Source: JACJYE01 sp964432875 (lineage in GTDB: Bacteria > Bacteroidota > Bacteroidia > Chitinophagales > Saprospiraceae). Taken from it: 17,548 nt of DNA. Positions 6,401 through 14,554 of this stretch are shown piece by piece. How positions within the stretch are numbered: the first letter of the stretch is position 1; each line of letters begins with the position of its first letter. The notes beneath the pieces are model-generated. The model was not told where the DNA came from. It did not search any database and saw nothing but the letters and a program-made list of their open reading frames with translations. The stretch is from assembly GCA_964432875.1 (NCBI GenBank), contig CAYSPJ010000108.1, positions 1 through 17,548 of the forward strand, read 5' to 3'. The position numbers were made by a program, and so were the translations under genes.

Positions 6401-9342
6401 CAAGCCGTGCCATCCAGGGCAAAATCCGCTACGGGATTGGAATAGACGATGAAGCTGCGGCTGTCGCAGGCCTGGCAGCCCGCCACGGCCTGGCTCTCGA
6501 TGCAATACTGAAAGGTGTAAAGCGAATCGGGCGAGAGCTGGCTGAGGTCGAGCAGGCCGGCCTGGTCATCTGCCAGCCCCGGGCCGACCCAATAGCCCGG
6601 CTGGGGTGCCGCGCCGCTGAGGGCGAAGGTGGCGGGGCCCGCGCAAATCGCGGTATCCGGCCCTGCATTGACCAAAGCGCCCAGATCGATGATTTCCACC
6701 CGCACCGTGGCGTTCTGCTCGCAATTGGTGCCGACGGCAAATTCGTAGCGATATTCATGGATGGTGTTGCCGCCCGCCACCTCTAGCTCGATGCGCCCAT
6801 CGCTGTCGATGCCAGGGCCGAACCACTGGCCGCCCGCGAGGTTGCTTTGCAATTGCAAAAACTGCTCGCTGATGCAGACTGTCGTATCCAGGCTGATCTG
6901 CAGCGGCTGGGGCTGGGTGATCTCCACCATGATCGTGTCCCTGACCAGGCAGTCATTGCGGTGGTATTCCACCGTCACCGGATACACCCCTTCGCTCAAA
7001 GTGCCGGCGTTGAAATCGCCCTGCGGGTTTTGGATGCCGGGGCCGCTCCAGGTGGCCGCTCCCCCTGGCGGCTGGGGTGCGAAGCCGACCGTAGCGGGCA
7101 GGTTGATGGCGATGGAGGAAAGGCAGAGCAGGGCCGTATCGGGCAGGCCGAGCTGCGGTACCGCTTCTACCAGGATGTCGGCTTGGGCATTTACCGCACA
7201 GCCATTGGCATCGGTGTAGTCGTAGCGAATCTCAAAGACCCCTTCGCCCGATGTTGTCGGAGTGAAGAGGCCGCTCATACTGTCCACGCCGACACCCGAG
7301 AAGGTGCCATTCGCTGGCGAGATGGACAAAAGGCGTGGCTCGCTGTCCAGGCAGAATGTATCCGCCGGGAAAGTGATGTTGGCGGAAGCCACTACGGTCA
7401 GTTCAATGCTGGCCGTGGCGCTACACGCCCCGTTTTCCAACTCATACTGGATCGAGATGGGCTGCCCCGGGATTACCGCACCGGGATCGAACAAGCCCGC
7501 CATGCCGTCGATAATGCCCTGGCCCGACCAGGTGCCGCCCGGCTGGTTGGCCGTCAGCTCAAAGGGCGCAGAGCCGGAGCAGAGTATGCCTGGTGGCGGG
7601 GTGATCTCCAATTGTACATTGGCCTGTACGATGATTTCCACCGTATCGCGGGCAGTGCCGCAAGGGCCGACGGCTTCCAGGGTGGCCAGATAGGTGCCCG
7701 GCGCATTGTACTGGATGCCGCTGGGGTTGGCTTGGGTAGAGGAGGCTGGCGTGCCGCCCGGAAACGACCAGGCATAGGCGTTGATTTCGCCGCCGTAAGT
7801 CACCTGCGGGGTATAGCTCAGGCTTTCGCAAGCGGTATCTACCGCCATGATGGCAGCCTCTACGGCCGGCTCGATCTGGATGTCCAACGTGGCATCATTG
7901 GGGCACCCCATCCCTCCAGTAGAGTAGGTGTAAGTATAAGTGTCGGGACTGAGGCCCACCGGGTTGAGCTCTCCGTCTGGCGAGATGCCCGGGCCGCTCC
8001 ATTGCCCATCCGGCGTGGCTTGCAAGAAGACGGGCGCCGCATTCGCGCAAAGCGAAGAGGGGTTGCTGCCGAACACGATGGGGGCGGTATTGGCCACCGT
8101 CACCGGCACACTTCGAGTCTGATTGCCGCAAGGGCTGGTGATGTTCAGCGTAACGGTGCCGGATTGGGTGAAAACGATGCCGCTGAAACTCGGCCCGGTC
8201 GCAGTCGCCGGGGTGCCGTTGGTGAAAACCCACTCAAAAGTCGTGATCTCACCGCTGTAATAAAACCCAAGACTATCCGAAGTCAGTATCAGCTCATCGC
8301 AAGAAGCATGTGGTGGAGACAAGCTGATGCTGGGCGGCGCGTAGATGTTGATGGTCGCCGTCTCCGTATCTTGCCCGCAGGCATTGGAAGCGGTAAGGGT
8401 GACGATATATTCGCCGACGGCGTGGAAATTCACGGAAATATCATCGGTGCTGAGGGTCATGGTCGTGTCGGTGAAGTCCCAGCGCGAGGTATCGTTGGGC
8501 ATGATGCTCCACACCGTATTGCTCCATTGGTTGGACTGGTCGGTGAAGGAGATGACTGTGGGGCCGCAGCCCAAAGCCGGGTCGAAGTCAAAAGCCGCCT
8601 CCGGGGGTGCCACCACGCGGATGGGGCGCGACTGCGTATCGCTGCCGCAAGAGTTGCTCACCGTAAGGGTGACGGTGTAGTTGCCGGGGTTCGCGTAGGT
8701 ATGGCTGGGGCTGGGTTCGGTAGAGGTGTTGCCGTCGCCGAAGTTCCAGAGGTAGCCATCATTGCCGACGTTGCAGCTGCTTTGGGTGAAGTTGATGGGC
8801 GTATTGACGCAGGCTTCGGCTGGTGCGTCGAAGCGAGCCACGGGTCGCAAGCGCACCGTCACCACGGTTGTTGAGGTATTGCAGCTCTCACCATTGGCAC
8901 AGGTTTTCCGACCCACGTAGCAGATGATCTGGTTGAATAAGGGGCCTTCGGCACAGCGGTCGATACCCGAGTAGTCGTAGGTATGGGTGACGTTGTTGTA
9001 ATTGTTGACGGTGTCTTGCTGCCCATCGCCCCAATCGATGTAGAAAACCTGAAAATCAGTGGTGGTGCTGGTATTGGCCAGGGTGATAACGCTGCCTTCG
9101 CAAAATACGTTTTGCCCGGAAGGGGCATAGGTGACGAAAGCCGGGCCACAAGCATCATCATTGCACAAGGTTAAGTTGCAATCCGACAACTGCCCCCAAC
9201 CATTCTGGACTAAGGCCAATAGGAAGAGCGCCGCGAAACCCGCTCTGGAAAAGAGGGGATAAAGCTTGGCAGCCCCGGCTGGGCATTTGTCAAATAGAGG
9301 TAAAACGGCGTAGTTCGTCTTTAGGGGAAAAAACCAGTTCAT
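3427..9342 (-). CDS. Giant PKD-repeat surface protein with divergent CHU_C (type B T9SS) domain
   Basis: This is a 1971-residue predicted adhesin. I chose the ATG at 9342; a GTG eight codons earlier is possible. The N-terminus has a long basic region before a hydrophobic stretch (residues 34-44, AGFAALFLLAL), with likely cleavage near GWG/Q at about 50. PKD-type domains carry W-x-F-G-D-G cores at 199, 1000, 1332, 1413, 1575, 1657 and 1821, with weaker ones at 103, 1166 and elsewhere. Between about 425 and 965 lies a different module with W-S-G-P-G-I cores at 448, 605, 681 (Phe), 765, 840 and 918, spaced 75-84 residues; one PKD-like unit sits between the first two. Residues about 1872-1971 form the gliding-motility-associated CHU_C domain (FYAPNALSP, IYSPWGEQVWY, GAYTWRADL), a type B T9SS signal. 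It lies 83 bases downstream of the PorP/SprF-family gene, so co-transcription is likely. No enzymatic motif is seen. Confidence 0.9.
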   Translation of the reverse strand: MNWFFPLKTNYAVLPLFDKCPAGAAKLYPLFSRAGFAALFLLALVQNGWGQLSDCNLTLCNDDACGPAFVTYAPSGQNVFCEGSVITLANTSTTTDFQVFYIDWGDGQQDTVNNYNNVTHTYDYSGIDRCAEGPLFNQIICYVGRKTCANGESCNTSTTVVTVRLRPVARFDAPAEACVNTPINFTQSSCNVGNDGYLWNFGDGNTSTEPSPSHTYANPGNYTVTLTVSNSCGSDTQSRPIRVVAPPEAAFDFDPALGCGPTVISFTDQSNQWSNTVWSIMPNDTSRWDFTDTTMTLSTDDISVNFHAVGEYIVTLTASNACGQDTETATINIYAPPSISLSPPHASCDELILTSDSLGFYYSGEITTFEWVFTNGTPATATGPSFSGIVFTQSGTVTLNITSPCGNQTRSVPVTVANTAPIVFGSNPSSLCANAAPVFLQATPDGQWSGPGISPDGELNPVGLSPDTYTYTYSTGGMGCPNDATLDIQIEPAVEAAIMAVDTACESLSYTPQVTYGGEINAYAWSFPGGTPASSTQANPSGIQYNAPGTYLATLEAVGPCGTARDTVEIIVQANVQLEITPPPGILCSGSAPFELTANQPGGTWSGQGIIDGMAGLFDPGAVIPGQPISIQYELENGACSATASIELTVVASANITFPADTFCLDSEPRLLSISPANGTFSGVGVDSMSGLFTPTTSGEGVFEIRYDYTDANGCAVNAQADILVEAVPQLGLPDTALLCLSSIAINLPATVGFAPQPPGGAATWSGPGIQNPQGDFNAGTLSEGVYPVTVEYHRNDCLVRDTIMVEITQPQPLQISLDTTVCISEQFLQLQSNLAGGQWFGPGIDSDGRIELEVAGGNTIHEYRYEFAVGTNCEQNATVRVEIIDLGALVNAGPDTAICAGPATFALSGAAPQPGYWVGPGLADDQAGLLDLSQLSPDSLYTFQYCIESQAVAGCQACDSRSFIVYSNPVADFALDGTACIDEVFGVQNNSSGADQFRWNFGDGTIIPNQASPTHQYTAAGNYTIQLIATNAATSCRDTTEFSLFVTTPPVAAFTLDDDEGCAPFPLAIQDGSSGFEITRTWFVAGDTVVGAPPVGVILDGVTQDSIFIIRLETTNLCGTRSAAAEVLIRPYPIVRFGVFPGEGCSPLEVELANATVGNPQTYFWDLGNGTTSADTLPPFPVYTTTDTTVSTYTITLISTNDCGTDTLSKEVIVYPPDVHAFIEADTLEGCQPLVVQLESFSTPGAIVSWLILGPDGSQQGSNLNAPLVVLDVPGQHTVILYATRCGTAADTVYIEVLPAPLVSFTHRPFICVGQPVSFTNTSLQIGGSNWDFGDGNLSTDFSPTHIFDTPGEYTVTLTAYSLLNNCPATFASTIQVIGNPTAAFTPSATSGCGPLTIEFASNSTPGVNHVWDFGDGGTAAFVPNPVHTFQQPGNYAVTLTVYDADSCFTAVAVSNIFVFPDPVADFSLPDERYCLGYAALQPVNLSQDAVSYCWRWENDTVCVAAPVIVPQAAGSFELQLVATNAFECQDTFARLVDILPSAIASPAPSPMEGCQPLRVAFDNPSQHASTFLWLFGDGNSSTLPLPSHSYLEAGDFEGLLIAGSTNGCPSDTGRFAIQVWPKPDAGFAFDKPEECGAPMEVAFENLSALAQSADWDFGDGNTSTALNPTHLYLTPGTYPARLIVANIYQCRDTTEQIIDIYGQPIADFRLDNPIGCEGKEIVFQNLSEEALRYEWRIEPFTELFTDPEPQVRFDQPGIYSVQLIAIYNERCRDTLLRPAYVRIYASPLADFTYEADREPNILGDVVFINQSQNADRFFWDFGDGTTTTASDPEHEYDINRSIEVLLVAYNDNGGAFTCADSIIQPIEPEWITTFYAPNALSPGYGAEGVQVFKPVGIGLAEYRIAIYSPWGEQVWYSEALEEGQPAESWNGAKHNQGDILPQGAYTWRADLTFVNGVRRTEVGSVTLLR

Positions 9343-9425
9343 ATCCTGAAGATTTATAAATAGCACGCAGTTGATATCAATAAAGTGGCGGAATGGTTCC
9401 GTAAGCTCGCCTGCCGCTCAAAGTA

Positions 9426-10613
9426 TCACTTATGGCCATACCAAAGATGGTCGTACAGCTTGGAGCGCCGGCTCAGGGAGGCAGTGGGGCAGACGATGTC
9501 GTTGCGATACCGCACTTCATCCTCTCTGCCGATGAGCTTGCAGCTGGGGCTCGAGGCGAAGAGCAAGGCTATCGACACTTCCATGATGCCGCCCCCGCCA
9601 GTGAAATTTTGTAAGCCGCTGAGGTTGGGCGAATAGGAAAAGCCCAGATTGAAGCGGTTGGCCTTGGAGAGCAGCACGCTCGTTTCGGCATTGATAGAAA
9701 GCCAGTTGGTATTGACCCCATCTGGGGGGCGGCTGGAGAAATGGTAATACGTACCCAGCGCAAAAGCCCGGCTGAAAGCGAAGCGCAGCCCTGCTTCGGC
9801 ATAGCTCAGCTCGCCTTGCTTTTGCCACAAGACAGTGGGCTTGACGCTAAAATAAAAGTAGTTGCTCGCGCTGTAATAAGGTATAATTTCCCACTCGGCA
9901 AAAGCCGTATGCCGGGGCGTAGTCGTGGTGCCGATGCGCAGGATCGACTCTTGGTGGCCAAAGAAGCCTTCGTCTCCTAGCCCATATAAATTATGGACAC
10001 TATAGCCCATGCTGAATACCCCCAGGTAAGGGTTGCGATCATTGAACAAGCCTTTGTAAGCGATGCCTACGGAGGGGATGAAGTACCAGAGGGAGCCGGG
10101 GAAATCTGGCGGCACGAAATCAGTCGGGTTGAGGTTGCCCGCCGCATCAGTCAGGCCGTACTTGGGGTCGAGCTGATCGGAAAAGACCAGGCGGTTGAAG
10201 TCCACCCGGCGCTGCGCCCAGTTGAGCCCCAGCCCGATGCGCAGGTTGTGCACCGCCCGCGCCGCGCCATGCCGGGTAATCAGCGTTGGCGTGCCCGCCA
10301 ACATCATGCCGCCGCTGAAGGTGCGCATCAGCCCGTCGCCCTCCACGTCCTGCATCAGGTTGAGCCCCCAGTCGAACATGCTGCAAGGCATGCTCTCTTC
10401 GGCCACCACGGCCATGGTGCGATAAGGGGTGGCCCCGGCCAAGGGCCATTGCGATTTGTACAGCCCCCGCACCGACAAGGCACCAGCCTCGCCGACCAAA
10501 GCAGGGTTGAACAGCGCTCGATTATTGAAAAAATGGGCGAAGAAGGGGTCTTGGGCGCTCAGGCTAATGGCCCACCACAGCCCCAAGTAGCATAACAGGG
10601 TTTTTCTGGTCAT
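9426..10613 (-). CDS. PorP/SprF-family type IX secretion outer-membrane protein
   Basis: This 395-residue protein belongs to the PorP/SprF family of outer-membrane beta-barrels in the T9SS. The ATG at 10613 gives a clean signal peptide (TRKTLLCYLGLWWAISLSAQ). The mature start, QDPFFAHFFNNRALFNPALVG, is cut here to its key residues: the family signature QDPxFxxFFxN followed by NPAL at 36-39. Alternating aromatic and hydrophobic strands with Gly turns continue to the end. The tail after about residue 350 looks soluble and makes the protein a little longer than the roughly 300-340 residues usual for the family. In Flavobacterium, SprF is needed for surface delivery of the type B protein SprB, and paralogues usually sit beside their type B substrates. 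Here genes with type B domains lie on both sides (224 bases upstream, 83 downstream). Which one it serves cannot be told from sequence. Confidence 0.9.
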   Translation of the reverse strand: MTRKTLLCYLGLWWAISLSAQDPFFAHFFNNRALFNPALVGEAGALSVRGLYKSQWPLAGATPYRTMAVVAEESMPCSMFDWGLNLMQDVEGDGLMRTFSGGMMLAGTPTLITRHGAARAVHNLRIGLGLNWAQRRVDFNRLVFSDQLDPKYGLTDAAGNLNPTDFVPPDFPGSLWYFIPSVGIAYKGLFNDRNPYLGVFSMGYSVHNLYGLGDEGFFGHQESILRIGTTTTPRHTAFAEWEIIPYYSASNYFYFSVKPTVLWQKQGELSYAEAGLRFAFSRAFALGTYYHFSSRPPDGVNTNWLSINAETSVLLSKANRFNLGFSYSPNLSGLQNFTGGGGIMEVSIALLFASSPSCKLIGREDEVRYRNDIVCPTASLSRRSKLYDHLWYGHK

Positions 10614-10837
10614 GGTGCTTGTGTTAATTGGGGGCAAGATAAACATTCATTTGTATTAAGATGGACGTGCGTGGGGGATTTTCGATAAAGCGTTGATTAT
10701 ATGATGGGTCAGGATGGGTAAACCTGGTTATTTTATTGCAAAATGCCATCGGGGATTTAGCGCATCTTCCCTTTCGGTGGGGGGGCTGATTTGATTGATT
10801 CTAGGCAGTTAAAGCCAGCCATAAAGCCTCTTTTGAC
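10614..10837 (-). other. 224-bp gap upstream of the PorP/SprF gene
   Basis: This is the longest gap inside the minus-strand cluster and the likely site of a promoter for the PorP/SprF and giant PKD genes. I found no exact TAnnTTTG element on the minus strand and no strong hairpin after the upstream stop codon. It also marks a visible change from GC-rich sequence on its left to more AT-rich sequence on its right. Confidence 0.4.
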
Positions 10838-11125
10838 CTACCTCACTACTACTACTTCTCCCTGAATCACGACCTGCTGGCCGTCTACCAGTTCCATCTC
10901 CGCCATATAAACATAAAGGCCAGTTGCGGTGGGGGTGCCTCTATAGAGCCCGTCCCAGCCTTCCATCTCCAGGGTGCCGGAGCTTTCCTGGTAAATCTGC
11001 CCACCCCAGCGGTCGTAAACGGTAAAGGAATTGATGGCTTTAACTGACTCTGACGGATAAATCACAAAGCGGTCATTTCGGCCGTCATGGTTTGGAGAGA
11101 AGGCGTTGGGGGCGTAAAACAGCTT
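10838..11125 (-). other. CHU_C / type B T9SS sorting domain coding segment
   Basis: This segment encodes the last 95 residues of the 1217-residue protein. It shows the canonical order of the gliding-motility-associated C-terminal domain: FYAPNAFSPNHDGRND, then a strand pair ending VYDRWGGQIY, a GWDG turn, GLYVYMAEM and a terminal GEVVVVR strand. It is a useful in-window reference for the much more divergent copy at 3427-3729. Confidence 0.88.
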
Positions 11126-14100
11126 TCTTTTGACCACTCTGACCTCGGCACGAGCTAGGCTGGTGCAGCCATTTTCATCTACCGTGACCACTTCGTAGAA
11201 GGTGGTAATCTTAGGCTTTGCCGTGAAGGAGAGGCAGGATTCACAAACCAGCTGCCCATCAGCGTACCAGTTGATTTGTTGGAGGAGTTCCGGGGCTAGG
11301 TCAACCAGGGCGGTTAGCGGGATGGAATCGCCCAGGTTAATAGAGGCATTTGGAGGGCTTAGGGAAAGTGCATGGCCACTAGCGGGGAAGATGGTGAAAG
11401 TGGTATCGAAGCGACAGCCCCGGCCATCAATAGCCGTAAGGGCATAAGAGCCTGCCGATAAGCCATCGGCTTGGCCAGAAGCCCCTAGAGGTTCGCCGTT
11501 TAGCGTGTAAAAATAGGGTGGCTCTCCCCCCTCAGACCCGTTGACGAGTAGACTGCCATTAGCAGTTTGATTGCATCCGATGGGGCGCACTGCAAAGAGC
11601 ACTGCCTGGATGCCGTCAGGGTCGGCATTCAGCTCAATCGAAGCGGAACTGCGACAGCCGTTGAGGGTGTCGATTACCTCTAAGTTATAAATACCTGTTT
11701 CAAAAACAGTTGCCATGGCGGTATTCAGCGCATCGACCATTAATGCAGGGCCGGACCAATCGTAACTATAGTGGTTGCCAGGTGCAGCAGACAACACGGC
11801 TTCCTCTGCGGCACAGTCAAAATCCTGTTCGATGCGTATTTCTGCGAGCGGAGTGACACGGTTTTCGATGATGGCAAAAACGGTATCCCGGGTACAGGCA
11901 TTTACACTACTTTGTACCAGAAGCCTGAATAGCCCTGGGGTGGTTGCTTCAAAGGCTGCCGTGCGTACAAGCGTATCTCCAGCGGCATTTAGCCAGAAGA
12001 AGGCTGCTCCGGCATCGCTTTGAGCAGTGAGTTCGATTTTGGTGCGTACACAGGTCAATACCGGAGGCTCATCCTGTATATCTAGATATAGGCTTGGGAG
12101 TGTAAAATCTGCGACTACTTCTACGCTATCCAGTGCAATACATCCGCTAAGGGTATCGGTCAGTAATAGGTAGTAGGTGCCAGGTTGGCTGGCCTGAGCA
12201 GCAGAAAGGAGCATGCCGGTGCTATCCTGCCATTCGACAGTCGCGCCCACGGATAGCTGCTCAGCCAAGAGCGGGGCAAAAGGTGTGTCGCAATCGAGGG
12301 TTGACGGTCTGGCGGCTTGCCCTGTCGGCAAGCTCTGGTCTTCTTCAACCGTCACATACTGTCGGCTGGTGCAGCCTGTCAGGCTATCGCTGGCAATGAG
12401 GGTGTAAATACCCGCAGCGTTGGCAAAGGCGATAGCGCCCGTGGAAAGGGTATCGAGGGCCGTATCTATCCAAGTATAAACGGTATGCTCATAGAGGGTA
12501 TCGGTAAATAATCTTACGCTTGTATCTCGACAATTGATTATGCCTTCCACTTGTGCCGCAATTGGGGGCAAGCTATCTGCACGGGTCACCGTAACGGAAT
12601 CTAAAGCCGTGCATTGGTTGTATGAATTCGTTACCATGGCTGTATAAGTGCCTGGTAATGATATAGAAGCGGAGCAGTTGTTGCCTATCCCTAGCCATTC
12701 GCATTGCCCTGCTGCTAAGTTGGATTGGATGTTTAGCTCGATGGCATTTTCGTTACAAGTCAATAAAGTGCCGCCGGTGATAGTGAAATCAGGGGTGAGG
12801 GTGTCTTGGAAAATCTGAGCTTGCAGGATGGTGTCGCAGCCGTTAAGTGTATCAGTGGCGAGCAGGACGTAAAATCCTGGTTCATTTATATTTAGGGATG
12901 GTTCATCGCTCAGGGTTTGCCCTTCTGCCGACCATTGAAAAGCCAACCCAACGGCCGAACTCCAGCCTTCTAATGAGATTTGGGTTAAGCCGCAAGTCAA
13001 GGTGTCGGTGGGGACAACCAGGTTGACCTGAGGTATGGCAAAATCGCTACTTATCGTTATAGCGGCAGAAGCTTCACAACCGTTGAGGGTGTCAGTCAGG
13101 AGGAGGGAGATTAAGCCGGGGGCTGCCCAATCAAGGATTGCTTGGGTGCTTAGCAGGTTGCCAATCTCGTCACGCCACTCCAGGCTTGTGTGGGGTGGCA
13201 AGTTGTCAGGTTGGAGTGACAAGCTGGGGCGGCGGCAATCCAGTACGCTATCGCCTTGGATGGTGGTGTTTGGCAAGGTACGGTCTTCCATGATTTCCAG
13301 GCTATCAACCGCTGTGCAGCCACTAATCGGGTCGATAGCATATAAAAAGTATTGCCCCGCCTGGCTTATCCATAGCGTATCAGATTGGGCAGCTAGCTCC
13401 CCCTGTGCATCCCGCCATTCCAGCTCCAGGCTTAGGCTATCGAGGTATAAGGCAATAATATAGGCTGTATCACGGCGGCAATCAAGCCCTCCTGAGTTTA
13501 CAAGGCTAATGTCGGGAGATTGTGACTGGTCGATGACGTATGCCGTGTCGCGGCGAACGCAGCCATTAGTCGGATTATTGGTCTCCAGGACATAAAGCCC
13601 GGCAGCGGCTACTTCCAGATTGGGGCCCGAGTTCGTATCCTGAGCCGGTCCAATCCACTGGTAATCAAAGGACCCATTGATGAAATCTGGAGACAGCATT
13701 GCCATCGCTACCCGGCAATTTATGGTATCATCAGCTATGGTGGTAAAGGGCGGTGCCAAGGTATCGTAAGCTACGTTTACCAATTGTGTATCTATACAGG
13801 TGCCTAGATTGGCTACCAGGGTATATTCACCGCCGAAAATAACTGTGGTATCAGGGGTCGAAGCGTATAGGGTGCCTGCTGCAAACCAGGCATAGTTCAG
13901 GTCTGGAATGGCTGAAAAAACGGATATCTGACCCGCAGCAGCGCAGGTAATTGGGCTGGAAGCAAGCTGCAAATCCATATTCAAATCTAAGAAACTGACG
14001 CTGCCTGTTTGCGTCTTGGGGCGGAAGGTAATGGCCGAGGCCCCGCTAATTGGCGAATTGACCGTGACTTGGCTGTTGATGCTAGGAGGAGACTCATTGA

Positions 14101-14491
14101 AAAAGACGCTTGCTGGGCTATCCAGGTTGAGCACTACGAATTTCAAGATGATAATCGTATCGCCATCGGGTAAATCAACAGGGTCATCCGGGTTGGCAAT
14201 CAAAGGGAAGAACAATAGCGTAAGCTGATCCATGGCGAATTGGTTGCCAAACACACTGGGGTGGAACAAGTCGCAAGTGTCAATGAGATTCAACTGGTTA
14301 GCATCCCACTTGATAAAAAACTGAAAACCCCTTACATTTAGGAAGTTTTCTGTGGTCACGGGAAGGAATATGGTATCGCCAGGACAAGCCTGTACCTGCG
14401 GTAGGATAAATGAAGTTGTGTCGATTGCCTGGCCGTGTAGGGAAATGACATTCACCAGGATGGTAAGTATAAATGCGTACTTCTTAAACAT
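10838..14491 (-). CDS. Cohesin-like, Cys-paired repeat protein with CHU_C (type B T9SS) domain
   Basis: This is a 1217-residue predicted surface protein. The ATG at 14491 puts a signal peptide directly at the N-terminus (MFKKYAFILTILVNVISLHG). An upstream in-frame start at 14524 would run through an intercistronic hairpin and is unlikely. Residues about 29-145 resemble a cohesin: CPGDTIFLPV, then VRGFQFFIKWDANQLNLI and a DGDTIIILKF strand. Ten repeats follow, with first Cys at 183, 259, 338, 419, 500, 579, 654, 734, 814 and 893 and a partner Cys about 48-54 residues later, often in LNGC. A SprB-like repeat (about 961-1035, Cys973 and Cys1026) stays in register. An Ig-like unit precedes the canonical CHU_C domain (about 1123-1217; FYAPNAFSPNHDGRND, VYDRWGGQIY, GLYVY), the type B T9SS signal. 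The role is inferred to be adhesion or scaffolding. It is likely co-transcribed with the upstream dockerin gene. Confidence 0.88.
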   Translation of the reverse strand: MFKKYAFILTILVNVISLHGQAIDTTSFILPQVQACPGDTIFLPVTTENFLNVRGFQFFIKWDANQLNLIDTCDLFHPSVFGNQFAMDQLTLLFFPLIANPDDPVDLPDGDTIIILKFVVLNLDSPASVFFNESPPSINSQVTVNSPISGASAITFRPKTQTGSVSFLDLNMDLQLASSPITCAAAGQISVFSAIPDLNYAWFAAGTLYASTPDTTVIFGGEYTLVANLGTCIDTQLVNVAYDTLAPPFTTIADDTINCRVAMAMLSPDFINGSFDYQWIGPAQDTNSGPNLEVAAAGLYVLETNNPTNGCVRRDTAYVIDQSQSPDISLVNSGGLDCRRDTAYIIALYLDSLSLELEWRDAQGELAAQSDTLWISQAGQYFLYAIDPISGCTAVDSLEIMEDRTLPNTTIQGDSVLDCRRPSLSLQPDNLPPHTSLEWRDEIGNLLSTQAILDWAAPGLISLLLTDTLNGCEASAAITISSDFAIPQVNLVVPTDTLTCGLTQISLEGWSSAVGLAFQWSAEGQTLSDEPSLNINEPGFYVLLATDTLNGCDTILQAQIFQDTLTPDFTITGGTLLTCNENAIELNIQSNLAAGQCEWLGIGNNCSASISLPGTYTAMVTNSYNQCTALDSVTVTRADSLPPIAAQVEGIINCRDTSVRLFTDTLYEHTVYTWIDTALDTLSTGAIAFANAAGIYTLIASDSLTGCTSRQYVTVEEDQSLPTGQAARPSTLDCDTPFAPLLAEQLSVGATVEWQDSTGMLLSAAQASQPGTYYLLLTDTLSGCIALDSVEVVADFTLPSLYLDIQDEPPVLTCVRTKIELTAQSDAGAAFFWLNAAGDTLVRTAAFEATTPGLFRLLVQSSVNACTRDTVFAIIENRVTPLAEIRIEQDFDCAAEEAVLSAAPGNHYSYDWSGPALMVDALNTAMATVFETGIYNLEVIDTLNGCRSSASIELNADPDGIQAVLFAVRPIGCNQTANGSLLVNGSEGGEPPYFYTLNGEPLGASGQADGLSAGSYALTAIDGRGCRFDTTFTIFPASGHALSLSPPNASINLGDSIPLTALVDLAPELLQQINWYADGQLVCESCLSFTAKPKITTFYEVVTVDENGCTSLARAEVRVVKRKLFYAPNAFSPNHDGRNDRFVIYPSESVKAINSFTVYDRWGGQIYQESSGTLEMEGWDGLYRGTPTATGLYVYMAEMELVDGQQVVIQGEVVVVR
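11627..13972 (-). repeat. Ten tandem protein repeats of about 79 residues with Cys pairs
   Basis: Successive first-Cys positions in the encoded protein are 76, 79, 81, 81, 79, 75, 80, 80 and 79 residues apart. Most units read xLDC or xLTC at one end and (L)xGC at the other, with an aromatic W in the middle (YxW, LEWRD) and a G-x-Y strand before the second Cys. The pattern implies Ig-like sandwiches, each closed by one disulfide. Unit six carries two extra Cys. The DNA copies are well diverged, so this is an old array and not a recent amplification. Confidence 0.85.
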
Positions 14492-14513
14492 GAGTCCACT
14501 TGATTGTCTATAA

Positions 14514-14540
14514 GGATGAGGCAACTAAGCTGCCTCATCC
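14514..14540 (-). terminator. Intercistronic 10-bp perfect hairpin
   Basis: GGATGAGGCA (14514-14523) and TGCCTCATCC (14531-14540) are perfect inverted repeats around a 7-base loop. They lie between the stop of the dockerin gene (14555) and the start of the cohesin-like gene (14491). On the minus strand the stem is followed by TTATAG, not a real T-run. It could be a weak terminator, an attenuator, or an mRNA-stabilising hairpin that sets different levels of the two proteins. Confidence 0.65.
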
Positions 14541-14554
14541 CAAATTTGGTATAA

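Noticed and set aside
4051..8874. Very long plus-strand open frames (4051-4617, 4636-6786 and 6847-8874) opposite the giant PKD gene
   Set aside because: All three share one frame, in which each antisense codon is the exact reverse complement of a sense codon. Stops there can arise only from sense TTA, CTA or TCA codons, which the GC-rich giant gene rarely uses. The translations are Arg/Gly/Ala-rich with no motif, and the PKD reading is unmistakable.
9389..9401. Small hairpin CGGAA-TGG-TTCCG between the PorP/SprF and giant genes
   Set aside because: It has only a 5-bp stem and no following T-run, so it is too weak to call a terminator.
9419..9425. Possible -7 promoter element for the giant PKD gene (minus strand TACTTTG)
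   Set aside because: It is one base short of TAnnTTTG and overlaps the end of the PorP/SprF gene. With an 83-base gap, co-transcription is simpler.
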